DNA of 23,520 bases from SZUA-521 sp041738285 (GCA_041738285.1 JBGSQB010000189.1:1-23520), one strand, 5' to 3'; counted from the first letter of the stretch, positions 1-8,229 are shown. Translations and numbers: made by a program. Notes: generated from the sequence alone by a model not told the origin.

Positions 1-67
1 CGCGGTCGAGCACACCGGGCACGACGCACACACCGGTTTCCGCAAGCTGACGATCGCGATCTCTCAT
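1..67 (-). CDS. N-terminal fragment of an unidentified protein (runs off the window)
   Basis: An ATG at 65-67 on the minus strand opens a frame with no stop to the window edge, giving about 22 residues (MRDRDRQLAETGVCVVPGV then LDR). It starts only 4 bp after the TAG of the upstream lipoprotein gene, so the two are probably co-transcribed. The LAxxGxxVxPGVxD pattern recalls the N-terminus of isocitrate lyase/PEP mutase-type enzymes, but this is too short to identify a family. No strong ribosome binding site is visible, so translation may be coupled to the preceding gene. Confidence 0.5.
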   Translation of the reverse strand, partial: MRDRDRQLAETGVCVVPGVLDR

Positions 68-71
68 GGAT

Positions 72-2105
72 CTACCGCGCCAGTGGATCCGGCCGGACCT
101 GCACTTTACCGACGAACGACTGCGCAACTTCCGAGTGAATCATCGGATCGAGACCGTTGGTGAACCATAGCCCACGTCCCTTCCAACCCGCAGCCGCATC
201 ATCGATGCGGCCATCGAGTCCGCGCGTGTAGGTGTTGAGTGGATACGGCACGCGAATGATGGTGAACGCTTCAGTCGCCGCGTCGAAGGCAAGCAACGAG
301 TCCGATCCCGTGCCGTTCATCACGACAACGTCTTTGCCGAGACCGAGCGTGTCGAACTGATCAACGAACAGGTAATAGTGAAAGTCGGCACTCTGCTCGT
401 TGCGCGGATCATCGCCGGTGCGCATGCGCGGTCCGGGGCTGCGATACAGCGTCCAACCCTCGGGGCACTGCTCACCGCTACCCCACCGCTGTTTGCACTT
501 GGCGCGGTCAAACTTCGCGAGGTGTCCGCTACCACCGAGCGCCGCCCAGATCACACCTTTGGTATCGACATCCACACCACGTGGCCCTGACCCGGGACGT
601 GGCGGGATGTACGTTTCATGCGAGTTCGTCGAAGGGTCGTAGCGGATCAATCGACCCCGGTAGTCCGGCGGTCCACCGGGATCTCCGCCGGGCTGCGCAG
701 TCCACACGCTGCCATCGACAGGATTCGGAATGACGCCGTAGTTGAAACCAACGATGGGGGTTTCCGCTGCACCATCGCCATCACCATCGATCACGACCTG
801 CGACCAGCCTTGCGCCGTCTGCAGCGTCTCGGGTTTCGTCGGGTCGTACTTGGACGGATCGAACCAGCCGATTACGTACGAATCACCGCTCGTCCACAAA
901 ACACCCTTGGCGTCGAACTGCAGGTGATGAGTGCCATAGCAGGTGTCGATCAACTGATACGTTGCCGTCTTCGTGTCGTACAGCCCGAGCTGGCGATGGT
1001 GATAGTTGCTGCCAATTTCGGGCGCCGCGCTACAGAACGCCGGTAGGTCCTCTGCCCACTCCCGACGTACCTGGGTCGTGATCCACACGCGACCTTGCGC
1101 ATCCATCATGGGATTGTGTGGGTTAGCGGGGTTCGGATACTGCCCTTCGAAACCAGTGATGCCCGTTTCGACCGGACAGCCGAGCGAGCCGAAGCCGATG
1201 GGTACCACATCGTCGCTACCCAATGGTTTGTAGGTCTGGTTACACCACGGTGTGTCGAAGCCGCCGAGCGTCGGTGTCGTGGAGGCATTGGCCGTGTGGG
1301 TGACGGGGTCGAGCACCAGTAGGCGATCGTTGCCGATGTCGACGCCGTAGATCGGGCCATTCGGATACAGGGTGGGATCGCGTTTGTCGGTTGCTATCTC
1401 ATCATGCGCGTAGGTGAACGTGTCGCCCCACCCCCACTGCGTGATCACGAGATTGCGCTCGACGCCACTGGGACGCGGTGGCGCTTCCGGCGTCTCGCCC
1501 GCGATGATCCGCGCCGACCAATCGGTGAGCGAGTCGAGCAGCCGCGCTCGATCGAGCCCGTCCGCAGTCACGTGCATGTAGCTCGCCTTCTTCAGGCCCA
1601 GGTCGAAGGACGCACGATCGCGGGCGCGGGTGATGGCCGAACCCACCTGGTGACAGAGCTGGCAGCCGAGCTTGAATCTGCTCGACCAGTCGGCACTTTG
1701 ACCCGGCGGCTCGAGGAGCGACAGCCAGTAGCTCGCCGGGTAGATCGCTGCCGCAGCCTGCGCGTCGGCTGCTGCGGTGACACGCACAGCGAGTTCATCA
1801 CCGATGGCCGCTGGCGTGCGCACCGAATCGATCAACCCATAGCCACGCACCCAGACGTCGTAGCGCGCAGCAGGTAACTGCGGAATCAGGAATCGACCTT
1901 GATCGTCGGTCACCACGATCTTGCGATAGGGCGTCGGCAACGAACTCGTTTCCGCGATTACCCACACACCCGCTTCGGGCGTGGAATCTGCCGAACTGAC
2001 GGTGCCCGAGATGAAGTCCGGGGCGACGGACGAGGGCTTGGTCTCTCCCGCATCGGTACAGCCGGCAAACCACAAGCACGCAAACAGAGGCACTGAGTAT
2101 TTCAT
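72..2105 (-). CDS. Lipoprotein with carboxypeptidase-regulatory-like domain, CxxCH haem motif and streptogramin-lyase-like propeller
   Basis: The start is taken at the ATG at 2105, which places a lipoprotein signal directly at the N-terminus (lipobox-like FAGC, acylated Cys16). A GTG 36 bp upstream would add 12 residues before the signal and is less likely. The product is 677 aa. Residues about 30-110 look like a carboxypeptidase regulatory-like (Ig/transthyretin) domain. A single CxxCH motif follows (C148, C151, H152), expected to hold one covalent haem in the periplasm. From about 230 to the end there are repeated blade-like segments (IYGVDIGNDRLLVLDP, GVDVDTKGVIWAALGGSGHL, GRGLWFTNG) as in the virginiamycin B lyase / SMP-30 propeller group. 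It is probably membrane-anchored and faces the periplasm or outside. The reaction is unknown; lyase, redox sensor or quinoprotein-like roles are all open. The gene diverges from the SDR gene at 2188. Confidence 0.85.
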   Translation of the reverse strand: MKYSVPLFACLWFAGCTDAGETKPSSVAPDFISGTVSSADSTPEAGVWVIAETSSLPTPYRKIVVTDDQGRFLIPQLPAARYDVWVRGYGLIDSVRTPAAIGDELAVRVTAAADAQAAAAIYPASYWLSLLEPPGQSADWSSRFKLGCQLCHQVGSAITRARDRASFDLGLKKASYMHVTADGLDRARLLDSLTDWSARIIAGETPEAPPRPSGVERNLVITQWGWGDTFTYAHDEIATDKRDPTLYPNGPIYGVDIGNDRLLVLDPVTHTANASTTPTLGGFDTPWCNQTYKPLGSDDVVPIGFGSLGCPVETGITGFEGQYPNPANPHNPMMDAQGRVWITTQVRREWAEDLPAFCSAAPEIGSNYHHRQLGLYDTKTATYQLIDTCYGTHHLQFDAKGVLWTSGDSYVIGWFDPSKYDPTKPETLQTAQGWSQVVIDGDGDGAAETPIVGFNYGVIPNPVDGSVWTAQPGGDPGGPPDYRGRLIRYDPSTNSHETYIPPRPGSGPRGVDVDTKGVIWAALGGSGHLAKFDRAKCKQRWGSGEQCPEGWTLYRSPGPRMRTGDDPRNEQSADFHYYLFVDQFDTLGLGKDVVVMNGTGSDSLLAFDAATEAFTIIRVPYPLNTYTRGLDGRIDDAAAGWKGRGLWFTNGLDPMIHSEVAQSFVGKVQVRPDPLAR

Positions 2106-2187
2106 CGTTCGATCGTATGCCCGTCGCGGCGTGCTCGCCACCGTCCCGTGCGATCATTCGCGCAACCGGGAACGGAGCCAAGTATCC
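2106..2187. promoter_or_regulatory. Divergent intergenic region between lipoprotein and SDR genes
   Basis: These 82 bp separate two divergent start codons, so promoters for both genes are expected here. I see no convincing -35/-10 pair. A GGAGCC stretch about 9 nt before the SDR ATG could serve as its ribosome binding site. Confidence 0.35.
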
Positions 2188-2991
2188 ATGCCGCGAACCG
2201 AGAGATTCGAAGGAAAAGTCGCGCTCGTCACGGGCGGCGCATCGGGGATCGGTCTTTCGATCACGAAACGCCTTGTCGCAGAAGGCGCGCGCGTCGTGGT
2301 GGGCGACATCAACGACGAGGCGCTTGCAGGCATTGCCCGCGAGTTCGGAGCGTCCGTTGCCTGTGTGAACGTCGATGTGCGCAACGAAGCGCAAGTGGCC
2401 GCGATGGTGCACACCGCAACGCAGCGCTTCGCACGACTCGACCTTGGCTTCAACGCCGCCGGCGTTGGCGGGTTCAGTCCGATCACGGAGCTCGCCGAGG
2501 CGGACTGGGATAGGGTGATGGACATCTGCTTGAAAGGTGTGTTCCTCGCTGTGAAGCACGAGGCCAACGCCATGATCGCGCACGGCAATGGCGGCGCGAT
2601 TGTGAATGTTGCTTCGCTCAACTCGCACGTGCCGATGTATGGCGGCGTCGCCTACACCTGTGCCAAGGCGGGGGTCGAGATGTTGTCGCGCAACTCGGCG
2701 CTGGAACTCGCCTCGCATCGGATCCGCGTCAACACGGTGTCTCCGGGGCTGACCGACACGCCGCTCACCGCAGCGCTGAAGGACGTGGCCGGTGTCGAAG
2801 CTGCGTACATGCAGCGCATCCCGATGCAGCGCTGGGGTACGCCGGATGACATGGCCGCCGCTGCGCTGTTTCTGGCGAGCGACGACGCCGGCTACATTTC
2901 GGGTTCGAACCTGTTCGTCGATGGCGGCTGGGAAACGACGGGCTACCCGAATCTGCAGCCGTTTCTGGCGCAGCTGCCGCCCGCATCGTAA
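2188..2991 (+). CDS. Short-chain dehydrogenase/reductase (classical SDR)
   Basis: The start is the ATG at 2188, which begins MPRTERFEGKVALVTGG, the normal SDR N-terminus. The frame is open further upstream, but that extension overlaps the divergent gene and shows no SDR features. The product is 267 aa, typical of classical SDRs. It has the cofactor motif TGGASGIG (15-22), an Asp at residue 40 after the second strand that favours NAD(H), NAAG (89-92), a catalytic Ser at about 143, and YxxxK at Y156/K160. The C-terminal SGSNLFVDGGW is also standard. It should interconvert an alcohol and a ketone in the cytoplasm. With a Baeyer-Villiger-type monooxygenase downstream on the same strand, it may supply that enzyme's ketone, but this is inference. 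Its stop directly abuts the end of the convergent PhyH remnant. Confidence 0.93.
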   Translation: MPRTERFEGKVALVTGGASGIGLSITKRLVAEGARVVVGDINDEALAGIAREFGASVACVNVDVRNEAQVAAMVHTATQRFARLDLGFNAAGVGGFSPITELAEADWDRVMDICLKGVFLAVKHEANAMIAHGNGGAIVNVASLNSHVPMYGGVAYTCAKAGVEMLSRNSALELASHRIRVNTVSPGLTDTPLTAALKDVAGVEAAYMQRIPMQRWGTPDDMAAAALFLASDDAGYISGSNLFVDGGWETTGYPNLQPFLAQLPPAS

Positions 2992-3515
2992 TCAGTCAGG
3001 AACGACGCCGACATCGCGATTGAGTGAGAACCCCAGCGCCTGATGCATCTTGTAGCCGATGATGTCGCGCAGCGCGGGCGACAGACGTCGTGCCACATCC
3101 GGCGGCACGTCGAGGTACTGATTCTCCTCCTGCCGCAGCCAACCACAGGAATAGGTGAGCACCACACCGTAGCGCCAGTCGTTGGCGGTGTTTGCACCCG
3201 CGCCGTGCAGCGTGCCGCCGAGCCAGTACAACACTGAATCTGCCGGCATTTCCGCAGCGATCATCTCCGATGGCGTCGCCTTTCGTTCCGCGGGCCAGGT
3301 GTGGCTACCGGGAACGAGGATCGTGCTCGCGATGCGGCACCTGAGCGCGCGCACCGGGACCCACATCCAGCGCAGCAGTGACGGGCAACTGATAACCGCA
3401 CTCGCTGTTGGTCGTTAGGAAGCGATCGCACAACTCGATCGTGCGATCGCGCAGCACCAAGCGACCGACCGTCTCGGATCGCGCAACGAGCGCACAACTG
3501 CGGAATCCTCATGAA
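2992..3515 (-). pseudogene. Decayed phytanoyl-CoA dioxygenase (PhyH) remnant
   Basis: Two reading frames together make an incomplete PhyH-family protein. The upstream piece (about 3512-3330) reads CALVARSETVGRLVLRDRT and later YQLPVTAALDVGPGARAQ, matching the family's middle part. It has a stop in frame just before it (TGA at about 3511-3513) and none of the usual first 60-70 residues. The downstream piece (stop at 2992) reads ILVPGSHTWPAERKATPSEM, then LYWLGGTLHGAGANTAN and GWLRQEENQYL, matching the family's C-terminal half. Between ARAQ and ILVPGSH roughly 60 residues that normally carry the iron-binding HxD are missing, and the frame shifts. The gene therefore lacks its N-terminus and part of the metal site and is almost certainly inactive. 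The intact family consists of Fe(II)/2-oxoglutarate dioxygenases that hydroxylate lipid or natural-product substrates. Confidence 0.8.
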
Positions 3516-3591
3516 TGCGTCTTCTTCGACGTATCGATGGCCACTCTACCATTCATCCGAAATGGGGCAGACTCTACCCTTGGGCAGCACT

Positions 3592-3603
3592 CACGAGTGA
3601 TTG
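3592..3603 (+). promoter_or_regulatory. Leader motif CACGAGTGATTG before BVMO-1
   Basis: The 12-mer CACGAGTGATTG ends 1 nt before the ATG of BVMO-1. The identical 12-mer ends 2 nt before the ATG of BVMO-2 (10339-10350). GAG or GAGTGA inside it may act as a weak Shine-Dalgarno sequence. No stronger purine-rich site is present at either gene. Confidence 0.45.
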
Positions 3604-3604
3604 A

Positions 3605-5461
3605 ATGAACAGATCTATCCGCACTGATCCACAGACTGGCCTGAAGGTGTTTGCCACGCGCGCCGCCAAGGCCACCGACCGCATCGCCGGCAAGGGCTAC
3701 TCCATCATCAAGGACGAAGCCCTGAAGACGCTGCCGGAGTTGCCCGCCGGTGCGACGTTCAATGCCGCCGAGCAAGCGAAGTACCGGCAGTTCAAAGAGG
3801 CGCGACGCGGCGCCGCCGACTACATGGCGATGGAAGGTGAGTTCGCCAAGTATCTGGACGATGTGTACTCAACCGACCCGGTGCCGCGCGAGTCGCTGAC
3901 GGATGAGTGCGAGATTCTGGTCGTCGGGGCCGGCTTTGCCGGACTCCTGCTGTGGCACAAGCTGCGCGCAGCCGGCTTCACCGACGTGCGCTTTTGCGAG
4001 AAGGGTGGCGACGTCGGTGGCACCTGGTACTGGAACCGCTATCCAGGCATTGCCTGCGATGTGGAAGCGTACAGCTATCTGCCGCTGCTCGAAGAGATGG
4101 GCTACGTGCCCAGCATGAAGTTCGCATCGGGCTTCGAGATTCTCGAGTACTGCCAGACCATGGCCGAGAAGTTCGATTTCTACGACCACTGTCTGTTTCA
4201 CACCACCGTGCAGGAAACGACCTGGGACGAGGACGCCGGACGCTGGACGGTGACCACCGATCGCGGCGACGCCATGCGTGCGCGTTTCGTGCTGCTGGCC
4301 AACGGCATCCTGACCACACCGAAGCTCGCCCGTATCGACGGCATGCAAAGCTTCAAGGGTGATTCGTTCCACACCTCACGCTGGAACTATCACATCGACC
4401 TCGCCGGTAAACGCGTCGGCATCATCGGCACCGGCGCGACCGCGGTACAAGTGATCCCAGAGTTGGCCAAGACGGTGGGCGAACTCTACGTGTTTCAGCG
4501 CACGCCCTCGTCCATCGACGTGCGCGATCAGCGCGCGACCACCACCGAAGAGATCGAAACCTGGGCCAACGAGCCCGGCTGGGCGCGGGCACGACGTGCG
4601 CGATTCGCCAAGATCTCTGCTGGGCGCACCGCCATTCAGGCCAACGATGACTATCTCGCTGGCAAAGTTGCGGACTTCAAGGAGCGCAAAGAATACGACC
4701 GCATGCTGAGTTCCGAAGAGCTGATCGAGAAGCAACTGGATGCGAACTTCCGCATCATGGAACAGATCCGCGCGCGTGTGGATGCGATCGTGAAGGATCC
4801 GAAGACCGCTGCTGCGCTCAAACCCTACTACCCATACGGCTGCAAGCGTCCAACGTTCCATGATGAATATCTGCCGGCGTTCAACCTGCCGCACGTGCAC
4901 CTCGTCGACACCGCACCGGTCGGCGTCACGCGAATCAACGCGGCGGGCGTGGTGCACGAAGGTGTGGAGTATCCGCTGGACGTCTTGATCTACGCCACCG
5001 GCTTTCAGTGGATGGCGACATCCACGTTCAACATGATCACCGGCCGCGACGGTCGCACGCTGAAACAGAAATGGGAGCGTGAAGGCACCAAGACGTTCCT
5101 CGGTCTGCACAGCCATGGCTTCCCGAATTTGTTCATCGTCTCAGGTCCCCAAGGCGGCGGCGGCAGCTTCAACTTCACCGATGCGATCGACGCCCATGCG
5201 GACTACATCACCTGGATGCTCAGCACGATGCGCGAGCGTGGCGAACAGATCGTCGATATCACAGCGCAATCCGAAGCGGACTACGCGCAACACTGCCGCG
5301 AAGCGGACATCGCCACCGCCCCGTTGCGCGATTGCCTGTCGTACTACAACGGCGACGGCGGCGCCGAACCTGGCAGTCTTGCGTACTATGGCGGCAACCG
5401 CTGGCACAAGTATCGTACCGAAGCACAGCGCTCACTCGCACCGTATCTGTTCGGCAACTGA
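3605..5461 (+). CDS. Flavin-containing / Baeyer-Villiger-type monooxygenase 1
   Basis: The product is 618 aa. It is predicted to use FAD and NADPH to insert one oxygen atom next to a ketone, giving an ester or lactone. After an N-terminal extension of about 100 residues come the FAD Rossmann motif GAGFAG (108-113), the signature GGTWYWNRYPG with the following DVEAYSYLP, the type I BVMO fingerprint FxGxxxHxxxW (F250, G252, H256, W260) and the second Rossmann motif GTGATA (275-280). The fingerprint normally ends in W[P/D] and here has W-N, a mild deviation, so simple FMO-like activity cannot be excluded. The ATG at 3605 is preceded by a weak GAGTGA site. It shares many blocks with the enzyme at 10353 and is probably its paralogue. 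The DoxX-like gene follows after 84 bp on the same strand. Confidence 0.92.
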   Translation: MNRSIRTDPQTGLKVFATRAAKATDRIAGKGYSIIKDEALKTLPELPAGATFNAAEQAKYRQFKEARRGAADYMAMEGEFAKYLDDVYSTDPVPRESLTDECEILVVGAGFAGLLLWHKLRAAGFTDVRFCEKGGDVGGTWYWNRYPGIACDVEAYSYLPLLEEMGYVPSMKFASGFEILEYCQTMAEKFDFYDHCLFHTTVQETTWDEDAGRWTVTTDRGDAMRARFVLLANGILTTPKLARIDGMQSFKGDSFHTSRWNYHIDLAGKRVGIIGTGATAVQVIPELAKTVGELYVFQRTPSSIDVRDQRATTTEEIETWANEPGWARARRARFAKISAGRTAIQANDDYLAGKVADFKERKEYDRMLSSEELIEKQLDANFRIMEQIRARVDAIVKDPKTAAALKPYYPYGCKRPTFHDEYLPAFNLPHVHLVDTAPVGVTRINAAGVVHEGVEYPLDVLIYATGFQWMATSTFNMITGRDGRTLKQKWEREGTKTFLGLHSHGFPNLFIVSGPQGGGGSFNFTDAIDAHADYITWMLSTMRERGEQIVDITAQSEADYAQHCREADIATAPLRDCLSYYNGDGGAEPGSLAYYGGNRWHKYRTEAQRSLAPYLFGN

Positions 5462-5545
5462 TTGTAACCACGCAAGCCGACCTACCCCTCCACCGTGCCG
5501 CGGGTAGATACTCGCGCGACGATCGCGAGTTCCTGGAGGTGATCG

Positions 5546-6091
5546 ATGTTTGTCTGGTTGACCCACGCGGCCCGCCTGCTATTCGGATTTGACTTCCTTC
5601 TCAACGGCATCAACTGGTGGTGGAAGCTGCTGCCGTATCCGAGCGTCTGGGACCCGCCCCTGCGCCAGACGCCGCCGTTCGTACAGGCGATGATCGATAC
5701 GGGCTTTATGTTCGACGGCATCAAGGTTGTCGAGGTAGTTGTCGGACTACTGCTACTCGCGAACCGGTGGGTACCACTTGCTCTGGTAGTCGCGTTTCCA
5801 GTGACCGTTGCAATCTGGTCGGTCGACTTCTTCCTGATATCGATGAACGTACGTGCACAGGTAATGGGCTGGTCCGCTCTCGCACTCAACACGTTCCTGC
5901 TGTTCGCCTACCTGAACTGCTACGCCCCAATGCTCGTGAGCCAGGCGACTCCTTCGATTCCCCACAATGGACTCGTTCAAGACCGAACAATTCGTAGCAA
6001 GGGATTACTTCTGGCACTGGGCTTTGTCGCCATCGCGCTTGGTCTAGCGGTGAACGCGTGGTTGATCGTGATGGTCATTCAGCAGTCGTAG
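5546..6091 (+). CDS. DoxX-like small integral membrane protein
   Basis: The product is 181 aa and very hydrophobic. Four membrane segments can be seen at about residues 3-22, 58-78, 80-112 and 112-130, with a fifth near the C-terminus (about 152-176) after a short polar stretch containing DRTIRSK. The N-terminal pattern RLLFGFDFLLNGINWWWK and the GLLLLANRWVPLAL segment resemble the DoxX/SURF4-like group, whose members are membrane partners of redox enzymes or of unknown role. The start is well supported by GGAGGTGAT shortly upstream of the ATG. The tail is longer than in typical DoxX proteins. Its 3' end overlaps the convergent MFS gene by 17 bp. A role beside BVMO-1 is possible by position only. 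Confidence 0.75.
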   Translation: MFVWLTHAARLLFGFDFLLNGINWWWKLLPYPSVWDPPLRQTPPFVQAMIDTGFMFDGIKVVEVVVGLLLLANRWVPLALVVAFPVTVAIWSVDFFLISMNVRAQVMGWSALALNTFLLFAYLNCYAPMLVSQATPSIPHNGLVQDRTIRSKGLLLALGFVAIALGLAVNAWLIVMVIQQS

Positions 6092-7355
6092 TGCTCGCGA
6101 CGCGTGGTCTGAGCATCAGCATGCCGAGGCAGGCCACGACATAGAGCGCGAGAAACACGGAGAACGCGATCTCGTAGCTCTGATACCTATCGAATATCCA
6201 GCCCGCGAATGGCATGCCAAGCATGCTGAGCGGCGCGGAGGCCGCTCGACCGGCACCGGCCACCTCTCCGAATGACAGACGGCCGAAGTGCTGCGCAGTC
6301 AGTGCGTTGCGAAGTGGCACCATGCCGCCGTAGCCGGCACCAAAGATGACCAGTGCGCCGAGCAATGCCCAGTAGCTCGACAGGGTCAGCAACAACGCGA
6401 TGCCGAGGATCTGCGCACTGAGGGAGATCGCGACACTGATTCGTGAATCGAATCTGTCGAGAAGACGACCGAACACCGGCTTGCTCACCACTGCAAGTGT
6501 CGCCATGGCCGAAAGTATGATCGACGCGGGCGCTGCTTCGATGCCGATATCCGTGAGATGCGCGAACAGATGCAGCGATATCGCCGAGAAGTTGCATCCC
6601 ATCAATCCGAAGATGAGCACGATGCCCCAGAACGCAGGCGCCTTCAGGTACTCGCCGCGTCGCCAACGTTTATCGACCTTCACTACGTCGCCCGGCACCT
6701 GCACCAGCAGCGCGTCACCGTCGGGTTCGAGACCAAGTTCTGACGGCACACTGCGCACCCAGACCGCGACCATGGGCAATACGACCAGCAAGGTGGCTGC
6801 GCCGAATACGACGAGTGTCCCGCGCCATCCGATTGCTTCGATCAGTGCAATCGCCAGCGGCGGCGCAAGTGCGCCCGCAACCGATGCGCCCATGGCGACG
6901 ATCGACAGCGCCAGTCCCCGCTGCCGTTCGAACCAATTGACGATGAGTTTGGGTACCGCGGCGCCCGACAGGTGGAACGTACCCAGCCCGAAGAAGAGGC
7001 CGAGCACGACGTACAGCTGCCACTTGCTGCCAACCATCGCCAGACACATATAGCCCGCTACGGTCCACAGCACGAAGCCGACCATCAGCCGACGAAGATT
7101 CAGTCGATCGACGAGATAACCCGCGAGCGGACCGGTGACCGCAACCACGGCCGCGGTGAGAGTGAACCCGAGAGACACCTCCAGTCGAGAAGCGTCGAGG
7201 GATTCCGCGATCGGCTTCAGGAAAATGCCGCGGGTGTAGGAATGCAGCCCCGACGTCAGCAGACCAATCGCGAATCCCACGGCGACGATGATCCAGCCGT
7301 AGAAGAATCGCTTCGGCTCAGTAGTCGCGGCGATGCGCTTGTTCGGCTGGACGAT
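6075..7355 (-). CDS. Major facilitator superfamily transporter (monocarboxylate/oxalate-formate-like), non-canonical start
   Basis: The product is about 426 aa with the usual 12 hydrophobic segments in two halves. The first membrane segment begins FFYGWIIVAVGFAIG, typical of the monocarboxylate / oxalate-formate antiporter branch. The loop motif GYLVDRLNLRR (79-89) is MFS motif A. It is likely an inner-membrane carrier of a small organic acid. The start is a problem: between the end of the yceI gene and the first membrane segment there is no in-frame ATG, GTG or TTG. The first GTG (7278-7280) would cut membrane segment 1 in half. An ATC at 7353-7355 lies 10 nt after a strong GGGGAGG site, so it is used here provisionally. 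The frame stays open upstream, but there it only shadows yceI in another frame. Confidence 0.85.
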   Translation of the reverse strand: MVQPNKRIAATTEPKRFFYGWIIVAVGFAIGLLTSGLHSYTRGIFLKPIAESLDASRLEVSLGFTLTAAVVAVTGPLAGYLVDRLNLRRLMVGFVLWTVAGYMCLAMVGSKWQLYVVLGLFFGLGTFHLSGAAVPKLIVNWFERQRGLALSIVAMGASVAGALAPPLAIALIEAIGWRGTLVVFGAATLLVVLPMVAVWVRSVPSELGLEPDGDALLVQVPGDVVKVDKRWRRGEYLKAPAFWGIVLIFGLMGCNFSAISLHLFAHLTDIGIEAAPASIILSAMATLAVVSKPVFGRLLDRFDSRISVAISLSAQILGIALLLTLSSYWALLGALVIFGAGYGGMVPLRNALTAQHFGRLSFGEVAGAGRAASAPLSMLGMPFAGWIFDRYQSYEIAFSVFLALYVVACLGMLMLRPRVASTTTAE

Positions 7356-7365
7356 GGTTAGGGAG

Positions 7366-7372
7366 CCTCCCC
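7366..7372 (-). promoter_or_regulatory. Shine-Dalgarno site GGGGAGG for the MFS gene
   Basis: GGGGAGG on the minus strand lies in the 23-bp gap after the yceI stop codon. It points to translation starting about 10 nt downstream at an ATC codon, where no standard start codon exists. GGGAG-G-CTCCC here could also form a very small hairpin. Confidence 0.6.
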
Positions 7373-7378
7373 ACCTGG

Positions 7379-8035
7379 CTACTGCGTAGCTCGGTCGAGC
7401 GGCGGTCCAGTGAATTCCGTTTCGATCACGAACTCGACTGCGTCGCCAACGCCCATGGTCGTGCCTTTGGGCGGCACGCCCTTGGCCAGATTGAAGTCCG
7501 AGCGATTCAACACGCCCCGAGCGGAGAAGCCGACACGGGCCTGGGGGTCGAAGCCAGCCATGCCGGGATATCCGCCGTTGAACGTGACGTCGAAGTCGAC
7601 CGGTGCACTCACACCCTTGAGCGTCAGCATCCCGGTTACTTTCGCGGTGTTGTGCCCGGTGCTCGAAACGCCCGTCGATCGAAATGTCATCGTCGGATAT
7701 GTGCCGGCATCGAACCACTCGGGGCCAAGCAGCGTCGCGAGGAAGCCTTCGGGCGGTGCGGGTATCTGTAGCGAAGTGACATCGATCGTCGCGTTGAGCG
7801 CAGCGAGCGCGGCGTCGTTCGGATCGAACTCCAGCGACGCATCGAAGCGCGCGAACGACCCTGTGTAGAAGGAAAATCCGAGGTGACTGACGCTGAAGAC
7901 GACGGACGCGTGCGTCTTGTCGAGCACGTAGGCGCCGGCTGGAACGGTTGGCGTCTCCGCAAGGACCTGCTGACCGGCCAAGGCAATGATCCACACGGCT
8001 GCCACAAATGCGCGCTGACGGGTTTTCTCGAACAC
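7379..8035 (-). CDS. YceI-family periplasmic protein
   Basis: The product is 218 aa. It has a signal peptide (about 1-26, basic start EKTRQR then a hydrophobic core, cleavage near VLA-ET) and a complete YceI domain beginning AGAYVLDKTHASVVFSVSHL. YceI proteins are small beta-barrels that bind isoprenoids such as ubiquinone precursors or other amphiphiles in the periplasm. The start is chosen as GTG at 8033-8035 because GGGAGGT lies 7 nt upstream and the signal peptide begins right there. Upstream in-frame ATGs (a tandem pair near 8080) would put a long non-signal-like tail in front. The MFS gene follows after 23 bp, so the two are probably co-transcribed and may act on the same lipophilic compound or its product. 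Confidence 0.88.
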   Translation of the reverse strand: MFEKTRQRAFVAAVWIIALAGQQVLAETPTVPAGAYVLDKTHASVVFSVSHLGFSFYTGSFARFDASLEFDPNDAALAALNATIDVTSLQIPAPPEGFLATLLGPEWFDAGTYPTMTFRSTGVSSTGHNTAKVTGMLTLKGVSAPVDFDVTFNGGYPGMAGFDPQARVGFSARGVLNRSDFNLAKGVPPKGTTMGVGDAVEFVIETEFTGPPLDRATQ

Positions 8036-8229
8036 CGCGAATACCTCCCATGAATTCGAACCACACCGCTGTGTCATCATAGAGTCACGATGACGACGGC
8101 GGCCAGACAGATCTGCGGCTGGCCGCATCGCGTCGGCAAGGTTAGAGTAGCGGCGGTGCGTCGATCGCACCGCATCCGGCGAACAACAACGCGAATTTCG
8201 TAACTGGTGCCGTCCAAGGGAGACCATCC
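8036..8229. promoter_or_regulatory. Divergent promoter region yceI / DUF3604
   Basis: This 194-bp region lies between two divergent starts and holds no gene I can support. It contains TATGAT (minus strand, 8076-8081), a possible -10 for yceI without a matching -35. A perfect inverted repeat GCGGTGCG-N5-CGCACCGC lies at 8153-8173. The Shine-Dalgarno of yceI is at 8043-8049, and a GGGAG site precedes the DUF3604 ATG. Confidence 0.45.
8153..8173. repeat. Inverted repeat, candidate operator
   Basis: The two 8-bp arms GCGGTGCG and CGCACCGC are perfectly complementary and separated by TCGAT. The repeat sits about 57 bp before the DUF3604 ATG. The size and symmetry suit binding by a dimeric repressor, but no regulator gene is adjacent. 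Confidence 0.4.

Noticed and set aside
3325..3360. HREHD in the PhyH remnant as a surviving iron-binding HxD
   Set aside because: In this stretch the other frame already encodes the downstream block ASTILVPGSH, so the residues are read out of frame past the deletion joint and are not the true motif.
4376..5116. 246-codon minus-strand frame opposite BVMO-1
   Set aside because: Fully inside a well-supported gene on the other strand, without motifs.
7356..8066. Long in-frame N-terminal extension of the MFS protein (about 236 residues)
   Set aside because: It lies entirely over the yceI gene in another frame, is Arg-rich and low in order, and has no membrane or domain features.
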